The notes under the pieces were generated by a model that worked only from the letters and a program-made list of their open reading frames with translations, had not been told where the DNA came from and did not search any database. Shown piece after piece: positions 54,972 to 64,000 of a stretch of DNA of 64,000 bases. A program made the position numbers and the translations under genes. The stretch comes from Byssochlamys sp. IMV 00236 (taxonomy: Eukaryota > Ascomycota > Eurotiomycetes > Eurotiales > Thermoascaceae). Positions within the stretch are counted from its first letter, which is position 1; every line of letters starts with the position of its first letter. The stretch spans positions 314,088 to 378,087 of the forward strand of contig MSJH02000807.1 of the NCBI GenBank assembly GCA_001931875.2. The letters are read 5' to 3'.

Positions 54972-56139
54972 TGTTGGGCCGAAAGTCGTTTATACGTATC
55001 GAATACAAAGAAAACCGACAATTATATATAACTTCGATGAAGGTCGAAGCACTCGATCAATGTAAGCGTTAGGGGGATATCACGATATCGACAACGGAAC
55101 GGTGCAGATCGCAATGGGAACGGCCGCAAAGCTAGACGAGACGGAAAATGGGCGACTATCAAGGCACCGGTATCAAGTGAACTTGGGGCTAGATCATACA
55201 ATAGCTTGAGAAGGATGGATCGTTGCGCGCAGGAGGAGCTGATTTTCGTGGCGGATTAATGGTTGCGGGAACGGAGACTCAAACAAACGGCTGTCTAACT
55301 AATCCAAAGCCACGAGAAACTGCGAGGGAAAAGCGGCGCGGCTAGAGGCCAAAGAAACGGGATAAAAGGACCAAAAAGGATGAAGATGAGAGGAAAGAGA
55401 GAACCAAAACACTCGAGTCCGGACGCCAGGAGACCGCGAAACGGATCACGAGAGATGGAAAAGATGCGATGATCTTATGGGGGGTTTGGATGGGGAGGCG
55501 GAAAAGTGAACGAGGAGTTTGGATGGGCAACCTAAGAGCCGCTTGGGGGAGGGGACACGCTAAGTCTGATAGCGTTAGGCGGCACAGCTTGCTCTAGTTA
55601 CACCATCCGGTACGGAGAGCGTGGTGGCCCATGGCGCATCTCTACATCTTTGTTCGATCAGAAGGGGAGTATCCTGTCGTGAGAGCAAGACGTCCAGAAG
55701 CCTTGTTTTAGCCTGCACGGCGTGTTTCTTTGTCGCGTGGCTGTCTGGCTGTGAACGTGCAGGTCTGGTATGCAACAACACCGATCAAACCAGGCCATCA
55801 CGTCCTCTCATCCACCTTTCTCCAGCTGGAGCACGGTTCATCGTGGACCCATACGCCCTGGGAAGAAGGTTAAATAGACCCCATCGAGATTCGCTTGATA
55901 TCAATCAGCCCCTCCGCTGCTGTACTCGATCCAATCTTTTCTTTCCTGTCATTCTTGCTCTGTGATACCCACTCCTGCGCCTCTTTTGTCCCTTTCCCGG
56001 CGCGTGGCGTTCTGCGCTTTGGCCAAAGCTCTGTTGGAATAAAGGACGATCTCCAGTCGCAAAGAGGTTGCTGATCAACTACCCTATACTTCTCATTCTG
56101 ACCCAGGATTTCGAGACGGGCTCTGCGCACCTCCACCTC
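54972..56139. other. Divergent promoter region
   Basis: This 1.2-kb stretch serves the Pub1-type gene and the gene at 56140. A + strand frame at 55621-55965 has no family features. No RNA gene was found. Confidence 0.4.
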
Positions 56140-57360
56140 ATGGCGAAGGACTCTTTGAAGGCTGAGCTGCCCTTTCTTCCAAGCAAGCCAGCAGTGCAGC
56201 AAGCCTCCACCATGGTTGCCGTGAACTCGACTGCCAACCCAGAGTCCCTTGCGGTTCTCACCGCGATGGTGAATCAGACAGTATGCCCTCTATCCCAGAC
56301 ACGATTGGCCCATGTACTCACATCTGGAAGCTCATTGAGACTGGCCGGTTCTTTCGCTCGTCAGGGTCCATGCTGTCGAGGACCCAGTTAAAGCGGGCGA
56401 TCCCACCGGCGCACGAGCAATTTCAGAATGCGTTAGATAACCTATCAGAGCAGATCGTATGTCTTCTTCCCGTCTAGTATCTGTTGACAGCAACACATGC
56501 AAAGCCTGCTCCCACTCTAAGATCGTATTATCATTGACGCCTTTCAGTTCATCGCCAAGGCATTCCTGGAAAAGGACTATGAAGCTGTCCAGGCGAAGAA
56601 AACGACGCCACCAGCTCCTGTACCAGCAGCGCCTACCGCTGAGCCTCAACCAGCAGAGGACGTTGTGATGAAAGAAGAGCCAGTTGACTCGGGAGAATTG
56701 GCCCAGGGATCTGCCAATCAGACAGCAGCGCTATCGTCGGAGCAGAAAAAGGCTGACGAGAAGGGTGAAGGAAAGGTGACTCAAGCAGTGACTCATCAGC
56801 AGACGGGACAAGAGAAGAATGTAAAGACCGAAAAGCAAGAAGAAACGGGCACTCAGACAGGCCAGCAATTGGGGGCAGGTGACGAGCTCTTCGGTTCCAT
56901 GCTTCCTGACACAGGCGGTGCTGGGCCCAACGAGTTCGACTTACATCTCGATTTTGGCAACGATGAGATTGGTAACCAGAACTTTCTCGCGGGAGCCAAC
57001 TTCCTCGATTCTGCGGCTGGAAATAATGACGGCCATGGCCAAGGAAAGGATCAAGCCGGCTCTATCAGCTCGTTGTTGCCGGGTCTCGAGAGCTATGCTG
57101 CGAATGCAACTGACGAAGAGTTCAATATGGATCTGCAGAACACAGGAAACAACACTTCCCAACAGCAGGGTCAGCAGCAATCAGATGCGCAGAAAGACAA
57201 TAACAGCAACAATCAAGATGAAGTGATGGCCCCAGGAGGATCCAGCTTCGATGATCTCTTCATGGAGAATGATAATTTCGGCGGGGATGGTGACGATAAC
57301 CTGCTTGGTGGGGATGGGCTAATGGACATTGGGGAACTGGATGATTCCTGGTTTAACTGA
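56140..57360 (+). CDS. Acidic Asn/Gln-rich protein of unknown function, possible transcription-linked factor
   Basis: Three exons, 56140-56280, 56331-56456 and 56548-57360, encode 359 residues. An alternative start at 56212 would remove 24 residues. The conserved-looking part is the N-terminal helical region across both introns: SLAVLTAMVNQT, LIETGRFFRSSGSMLSRTQL and HEQFQNALDNLSEQIFIAKA. The middle is Lys/Glu/Gln-rich. The C-terminus is strongly acidic with Asn/Gln runs (NNTSQQQGQQQSDAQKDNN) and hydrophobic-acidic pairs (SSFDDLFMENDNF, LMDIGELDDSWFN) like activation domains. A short helical N-terminus plus an acidic tail is seen in some Mediator or co-activator subunits, but I cannot assign it. 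The first intron (50 nt) is among the shortest here. Confidence 0.75.
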
Positions 57361-57597
57361 GAACATGGGAATCCCCGAACTAGAGATTCTGGGTCTGTCC
57401 TTCACAATAGATATGTACCATTAATATTATTTCTGAAAATATTACTCGTCATTTATCAGTACAATTTGTGACGCATTGACTTTGGTCCCATCACAGACAC
57501 CACTAGATCCCAGACACTCAAGGAAAGTCCCGAATCTATGTTCGTTTTAAAGCTGACCCGTAAAAGCCATGTTCTATCCTATCCCATTCTACTTCCT

Positions 57598-58698
57598 CTA
57601 AGAAGAAACCCTCCGCTGCATCTTCTCCATTTCCTTCTCTTCCACCCCCTTAACGAACCTCTCCGCAAACGCAACCAACCTCTCCTTATCCGCATCTCCC
57701 CTATCCCGCACAATTTCCTGTACCGTCCATATATAACGCACTCGAAAAACCCTCCATAAATCCTCACTAGAACTCGGCCGTGGATAGAACGGATCGTTAC
57801 GCAGAAAAGCCGTAATGACCTGCTCGAGCCCCTTCTCCTCATCCACAGCGATATCTCGACAGCAGTCAAAATCCAGAATCCACATCATATGTGTCCCTAG
57901 CACATTTGAAATAACCGGATACTCGTCGCGTTCTGATAACGATGACAATGCTGTATTATGAGACGGAGGCGGAGGCGCCAGAACGAACTCGACATCATTC
58001 GCATCGATTCCCGCATTGAAATGCATCGTGGCAAGCGCATCAGCCATTCCTCTGGTATATACTTCCATGTCCGAATAGGAAATCCCCAATTGTTCCATCT
58101 GGTCTATGTGAAGGGGGAAGTTCCTTAGGGAGAAAAAGGCCCTTTGTCGAGGCGGTCGTCTTGAAGATGGTCCTCCATTATCACCATCCTGGGACGACTC
58201 GGTGGGAAGTACGCGTCTTCTTCCTAAGTACGGTCTAATAAGACAGTCTCGGTTCGTATCACTAGCTTTTATCTCTGCAATGATTGATGGTGGACAGTAT
58301 GTATCGATGAGAAATTCCCGCACCGGTTGAGAGATAGGTGGGATGCGCTGGGCATGGATAACGTTACAGGGTGTATATCCCTCTGGGAATTTTATCAGGT
58401 TCGTATCCCACCAGTCGGTGTCTGCGGGTGTGATGAATCTATAGCAGGTAGGAATGGTTATTATCGTTGGGCTCGTTTCAGGTGGAGCATTCGCAGTTAC
58501 TGTCTCGTGGATGGTAGCGTTGTTCTTTTTGAGAGCATGAAGTTGTTCCAGACTCTGGATGACACGCTTGTGCATTTCGAAGTCGTTGGTGAGGGATCGT
58601 CCAGGACCGCCGTCTTCTCGTTTGAATGCTGAGCTGTCGTCCGGTTCAGCCCATACTGTGCCGCAGAAGCCGGCGCCGATTCGTCGGAATTTTGACAT
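57598..58698 (-). CDS. DUF3669 domain protein, kinase-like N-terminus
   Basis: One minus-strand exon encodes 366 residues. The N-terminus FRRIGAGFCGTVWA resembles a nucleotide-binding glycine loop, followed by a helical segment and, at about residues 275-285, WILDFDCCRDI, which in this family replaces the kinase DFG region. The HRD-type catalytic residues are not visible. The C-terminal half has FLRNDPFYPRP and a helical charged end (KERLVAFAERFVKGVEEKE). The pattern matches the fungal DUF3669 family, sometimes called zinc-finger-linked; activity is unknown and a degenerate kinase fold is inferred. The gene is convergent with the acidic protein gene 237 bases away. Confidence 0.82.
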   Translation of the reverse strand: MSKFRRIGAGFCGTVWAEPDDSSAFKREDGGPGRSLTNDFEMHKRVIQSLEQLHALKKNNATIHETVTANAPPETSPTIITIPTCYRFITPADTDWWDTNLIKFPEGYTPCNVIHAQRIPPISQPVREFLIDTYCPPSIIAEIKASDTNRDCLIRPYLGRRRVLPTESSQDGDNGGPSSRRPPRQRAFFSLRNFPLHIDQMEQLGISYSDMEVYTRGMADALATMHFNAGIDANDVEFVLAPPPPSHNTALSSLSERDEYPVISNVLGTHMMWILDFDCCRDIAVDEEKGLEQVITAFLRNDPFYPRPSSSEDLWRVFRVRYIWTVQEIVRDRGDADKERLVAFAERFVKGVEEKEMEKMQRRVSS

Positions 58699-61600
58699 TA
58701 TTCTTGAGTGCTTGAGATCAGTCCTATTTTGGTATTGGTATCTTGTTAAGGATTAGGTAATGTAATTGTCTTTTAGAATAAGGAGTAAGTTGGCTGGGGA
58801 GATATAACCTGGAGGGGGGTTTTTTTTTGAGTGGGATCCAGGTAGATGGCGGAGGAGGACTTCCGGACTTTCGAACCCATGGTACAAGCAAGGCAGCACG
58901 TAACTATCTTCTTTGGGTTTAGTACTTCATGGAATTAGTATATAGGAAATAAAAGCAGTTCAGAAGAACGATCAGCCTGTCAATGTTGTTTAGTCGTATG
59001 GATAATCTACTATGCTGGAAGCCGCCGCGATTAGACCTCGACGCAAATAACATTGAACTTCAAGCCAGGCATTCTATATTTAAGTGTGGAACATCAACCC
59101 CATAATCAACCCACAAGATAGAAATAAATATACAAGATATAATAGCCGATTCGACTTCTATAGAAAGATGTCCAGGGTATCTTCTGAGATATATATATTA
59201 TAACTCGAGCTTTCATAGAACCGACTAGATAATATAGCATCAAAAATATTAGGTTAGTAACCAATTAACAGCTCAAACCAGCCTATTTGAAGCAGCTGCT
59301 TTTATTCCCAATCAATCTGGACGTTCCCAGAGGATGCTATCGGGTTTCATCTTGCCTCCAGGTGAATCTACTTACGTACACAGAGGACCCTTGATCTGTA
59401 TGATCTTAAGGAAAGCTTCGTCCCTAGCAATGGAGTGCCTACCAATGAAAATTCGAATAGAACACACTGCCTCGAAAACGTAACTCGTGGGTGTTAAGCC
59501 ATATTTCGAGGTATCTAAATATGGTCTCTCTGATCTTTCACTATACGGAGGCAAGTTCAATTGTTGTTAGGCAGCAACCTCATTTCGTTCGTGGCCGAGG
59601 CAAAACCTATGATAGAGAACATCTGGAGAGTGCTAGACCCTTCCGGTTCCTGGGGACGACCCGGACGGCCCGGAGATTCTGACTACAGTATGTACTTCGT
59701 TACTAGTGAAAATTCCACGAAACACCGAGTAGACTGGATAGATGCACATGCATGTGACGACTGCTTACCATAGCGCTGGGTGGTATGATTATGACTCTAC
59801 CCTCACATATGGTATTATGATGGCTCTGAAAACTTACGGTCTAACAGACTCTTTTTTTTTTCGTTTCCTGTCCCAGTCTTGGGTCGATGGATGGCTTAGG
59901 CGCGCGTATAATCGAATAAAGTCCGGGGTAGATAACTAGAGATCATACCATATGCAGGAGAATCCGAGTTTTCGGATTTCATGACCCCGGAAGGTTCCGA
60001 AGAGGCAAGGTAACTAACATAGGTAGATGGCTATGAGTAGGTTTTGCTGTCTTTTACATGAAACTAAATCATGACGGCACATCGCGGAGCATACAAGGAT
60101 ATTTCCTTGCTGGGATCTTACGGCCGCTCTTGTCGCTTACTTAGAGGATGGCATTCACAGTACAGGCTGATGGTGCACATACCCGTATTTCATGTAGGGC
60201 ACACACGGGCACGCACGGGCACGGATAATTCTGGTAACATCTCCTCATTGCTCAGCGGATGTGATTTAAAGCTATTTTGACCTTAATGGTGGATTGGCCC
60301 GTCTGGACGGGACCAATATGCTGCGGGGTCATGGACAGGGAATCAGGAACCGGTTTCTCTGGTACCGTCACTCCGCGGGAGGTTAACGTCAGATGCTATT
60401 ACCAGGACGCGTGTCTCAACTGTCAAACAGTGGTCACAGAATGACCTTGTCTCGCAGAGAAAAGATCTATGGTAGAGAGATTTCCGGCAGATGAATACTG
60501 GTAAGGGGGCCTCTGTTCTGGTTCCGAATGGCCCGGTAGTTCGGGAAGCTTGAGTTGTTGACAGGTGCTAGATACACTCAAGCATGATGCAACGTACCTT
60601 GCCACAGAGCTGATGTTCCGGTGCAATAATGAGTAATAAGACTATATTATATGATCTTGGAGAACTTTTCCGTCGTTGGTCAAGAAAATCTTGCCGCCGC
60701 GTAATGTTGACAGTGGCCTCGTGGAGTATGTGGCGGAGAAGGCAGCTCTGGGCTCATACACTCGATCGCGTCGCGCGGATGATGACGTGCAGAGAGGCCT
60801 GCTTCGAACATAAGAGATCATTCGGTGTTATTTGGGGGATTATGCTCGGATCGCGCGATACGGGTGGGAGATAAACGCTACTTGGGCACCATCAGAGGTA
60901 TTATTATTATGGGATTATCAGTCAGTCAGTTAGTTCAGTTAGGATCGGATGATGAAGTCATCGACCGTTTGCCATGTTCCACTTTCCGGGCGACTCCAAA
61001 TCCGCACAGACTCTCCCCAAGACTAGACAGATCCCTTCATGAGCTTGTGTGAACTGCGAGGCGTCGTGTGGCTTGACTATCCAGTCACTCTGGTAGGTTG
61101 GATTCTTTGTGCAGGAGTAATTAGTAGGAGACATCACCGAGGCATGCAGGAAGAGGAGCATGCGATCCAACGTAGTTCGAGTCTAGATGATCCCGTCCAT
61201 GGAATAATAACAGTGTAGTTACAAAAACGAAACTGGTGACTGTGTGACAGACCATTCAGGTGCTGCTGTAGGCAGTCCGTCGTCTGACTAGTGTATGTAT
61301 CTATGCGGTGGCCGTGCTGTCCAGGGATTAATTACCGGTGAGATTGACACAAGCTTATCGTGTAGGTACTTGGGGTTAGTAGTTACCGCTGCTTCTCGAC
61401 GTGAAGAATCTGCTTGCACCGTGGAGAAATATTTGTCTCCTACTCCAGTGCTCTTAGGCCAAAGGGACAGCCAAGTCATGGTCGTTAGCTGCTAGGACGA
61501 GCCTCTTCTCCCGGGAAGAAAGAAACACTCCGATCTCCCCGAGCCTAAAAGTCCCTTGAGGATCATCATCCCCGCAACCCAAAGAGAAAGAAAAGCTTTC

Positions 61601-62655
61601 AGTTCCAGCAGCCTCCGCGACCGGCACGTCACGGCGCCAACAGTGAAGTGAACAGGTCGATTGTTGCGAGCAGTCGGGTAATCAAGCCTTCTTTTGCCCT
61701 TGGATCGACAGAAGTTCAGCAGCAGCCAGAGCGTAGCCGGCCAAGGCAGGAGGAAATATCTCTAAAAAATTGATTGCCCCGTCAGTTCAAGTCCGATCAG
61801 ATTTCACTAGACCAGATAGTCCTAGAGTGCACTCACTCTAGTACTCAGGGACTGCGCCAAAGACTTTCTAACGAACTCAGATTGATCGTTTCGAGGATCA
61901 GCACCAGGGCCAGACTGTCCGATCTATCTCCGCAAACGGCAAGACAAGCAAGAAAAAGTCTGATTGATCGTGCTGGCCCGGATCGCCGGAGAAAGACCCA
62001 ACTTTACTCAGAAGAAAAGCGACCCGCGTCATCATACAGTATTATTTCTTAAGGGAATCCAACGCCGCCATCCGATTCCCGGGCGAAGCGAACTAGTGAA
62101 ACACCTCCTCATTTCTGCTCTCTGGTGGATTGTATAGTTAACTAGTGATTCTTATTATTATCTCTCTTCTTATTTATCTATCTGGTGATTTTTTACATAC
62201 TCTCACCTCATCTGCCTTGGCCCTCCCTTCGTTTTGGCCCCGATATAATACGCATTTAAGCTACAATAGTGTAGGATCCTACCCTCCCGGCGCTTATCCG
62301 TGGAATGAAGGATCCGGCCTGATCTATCGCGCATCGGATACGGCAGCACATCTCACCTCACCTCCTTGCATTGCCTCCTCGATAGACAGCGGAAGGCGTT
62401 CATCCCCGACTACACACACCCCTCGCTGGGCGAAAAGCGTAAGTTCTTTTTATTTGATTCCTCTTGCTGTTTGTTCGCGGTCCTCGATTCCCGGCGACAT
62501 CAGACAAGTCATCCGGGCCTTCCATAGTTGCGCGTTCCCTGGGTATCCGTCGTCGTGCCCGTACAGTCGGAAGCACTCGTCCTTCGACGTCAACGGTGCT
62601 CTGGATCGTACCCTTGGTTCCTCGCTTCCGCGCCAGGCCTTTTTTTTTTCCTAAT
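58699..62655. other. Gene-poor interval, 3.9 kb
   Basis: No gene is supported. Frames on the + strand at 59491-59939 encode peptides without a clear family. A short repeat CACACACGGGCACGCACGGG lies near 60198-60217. The last 600 bases are pyrimidine-rich and contain the promoter and leader of the arrestin gene. Confidence 0.45.
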
Positions 62656-64000
62656 ATGTTTTCATTTGCCTCTTGTTTCAGAGATGGAGACTCACCATCG
62701 CCTCTACCGCAGGATTCGCTTCGATCCGGCAGCACCCTTGAACATATCGTTCAATTTCTGACCCCCTCAACCGACTCCCTCCAGCAAAACCCGTCCTTCT
62801 TTCGCTCTGGACGAACACGCCGTCGTCCGGTGTGTGTCACCCGTATACGCGCAAAGCTGGCTTCCGATCAGTTGCCCAAGGCAACTCGTCGAGATCTCCG
62901 AGTATTCAGAAAACTGGCGGGCCCACGGGAGAACGCGAAGAGATTCCTCCGCCTGGGGACCTCTTCGAACCCTTCTGCAACAAGTATCCCGATTGCCAGG
63001 ACGACCCGCCGCCGCCCGGTTTCGGAGATCATCCTTCCTCCGAGAGATGAGCCAATGATACCCTCTACGGAATCTGCGGCCGGTAGGCTACGGTCCAATT
63101 CTACGTCGACTGCATCTGGAGTCGCGGCGCAGAGCGCGACACTGCTCGAACGTTCAGGTAGCTCTGCATCTGATGTTGGCGCTTCCTTCCCCGTCCTGCG
63201 GAGAGAGAAGATCGTCGCAACAGGCAATGGGATCTCCGTGGGGGTCGCTTTAGCGGAACCTGTTCTCTTCTTGCCAGGATATGACCATAACGACCCGAGC
63301 ACGAAGAAATCGGCTATTCTGAGGGGGCATCTTCACATCAAAACCACCAAGTCTGTGAAGGTGAAGAAGATCTCTGTCTGTTTCCGGGGTCATGCCCAGA
63401 CGGACTGGCCAGATGGTATGTCAATCTATTCTATAGACTCTTTTATGCAGTAGATAATGCGCTAACGCACGACTAACAGGGATTCCGCCGAAAAAGGTGC
63501 ATTTCCATGATAAGAAGGATTTGGTGACTCATGGTCTTGTATATTTCAACCATGGAGATACCGCGATTATGCATAATGACTATGGAGCTCACTATTACAA
63601 ACTGGCCAAAGTCGCCCCCTCCGTCACGTCAAAAGAGGTCACTACTACGACTCGAGAACTCTTTCTCAAAAGCGTGTCATCGACGTCAGTCAACAGCCAT
63701 ACTACTCCCAAGGAAGCCAAGCGTTTATCGCTGCAGTCGAACCAATCTCGCAGTTTTGGAAAGAATGATCATCCACATAGTGTAGCAGCTCAGCCCCAAC
63801 GCAACTACAGGCTTTTCCCGCCTGGTGATTATATCTACAACTTTGAGTTCCCGATTGATGGCTCTCTTCCGGAGACCATCAAGAGTGAACTGGGATTTGT
63901 CCGATATGACTTGGAAGCCATTGTCGAACGATCAGGTGCATTCCGGCCCAATCTTCTGGGCACCATTGAGATTCCCGTCATCCGCACCCCCGCGGAAGGA
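62656..64000 (+). CDS. Arrestin-domain (ART-type) trafficking adaptor, 5' part (partial)
   Basis: Two exons, 62656-63415 and 63480 to the window end, are visible. The ATG at 62656 is the first in the open frame; the frame extends further upstream only to non-ATG codons, so an upstream exon is possible. The first 190 residues are Ser/Arg/Pro-rich and disordered. The arrestin N-domain then starts with GVALAEPVLFLPGYDHND and ILRGHLHIKTTKSVKVKKIS, continues with VCFRGHAQTDWPDG across the intron, and has NYRLFPPGDYIYNFEFPIDG and ETIKSELGFVRYDLEA, hallmark strands of arrestin folds. ART proteins recruit Rsp5-type ubiquitin ligases to plasma-membrane permeases and trigger endocytosis. PY motifs and the C-domain would lie outside the window. 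Confidence 0.85.

Overview
The window is nuclear DNA of a filamentous ascomycete, most likely order Eurotiales (Aspergillus/Penicillium-like). This rests on compact genes with short GT-AG introns (about 50-110 nt), CTAAC/CTGAC-type branch sites, ascomycete-specific gene families (TeaC/Tea4, Dug3, DUF4211, DUF3669, fungal HNH nuclease), and the recurrent intergenic motif TACTCCGTAC. The species cannot be named from the sequence alone. One 20-base assembly gap lies at 31295-31314.

Region 1-14.1 kb is ordinary gene-dense chromosome. It holds the 3' end of an acetoacetyl-CoA synthetase-type gene, a zinc alcohol/formaldehyde dehydrogenase-like gene, the mitochondrial processing peptidase alpha subunit, the import receptor Tom22, a DUF4211 nuclear-type protein, a PQ-loop vacuolar amino-acid transporter and a Ser/Thr-rich GPI-type surface protein.

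Region 14.1-19.7 kb looks accessory. A 584-bp TA-flanked foldback element (MITE-like) carries a hairpin nested inside each terminal repeat. It is followed by a Pro/Gln-rich glycine-zipper protein gene, a 19-bp tandem duplication, and an HNH-nuclease gene interrupted by a frameshift at a T homopolymer.

Region 19.7-30.3 kb is again ordinary: the polarity factor TeaC/Bud14/Tea4 (7 exons), a protein kinase, mitochondrial ribosomal protein uL15m and a Pho80/Clg1-type cyclin.

Region 30.3-41.5 kb is an 11-kb interval with no gene I can support. It contains the gap, microsatellites, a cluster of CCAAT boxes and AT-rich DNA with three diverged copies of one unknown repeat, two of them forming a long inverted repeat.

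Region 41.5-64 kb holds the external NADH dehydrogenase, the inner-membrane dynamin Mgm1, the Dug3 glutamine amidotransferase, a two-TM membrane protein, a Pub1/TIA-1-type RNA-binding protein, an acidic Asn/Gln-rich protein of unknown function, a DUF3669 protein, a 3.9-kb gene-poor stretch, and the 5' part of an arrestin-domain gene that runs off the end.

Five of the genes are mitochondrial (MPP-alpha, Tom22, uL15m, NDE, Mgm1), covering import, translation, respiration and fusion. I see no biosynthetic cluster, CRISPR array, or confident tRNA or rRNA gene. The strongest candidates for something new are the hairpin-terminated foldback element and the repeat-bearing 11-kb desert. Splice sites were placed by eye from GT/AG signals, reading-frame continuity and family knowledge; exon lengths sum to whole codons in every complete gene model. 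The interrupted HNH model does not, and the arrestin and acetoacetyl-CoA synthetase genes are partial.
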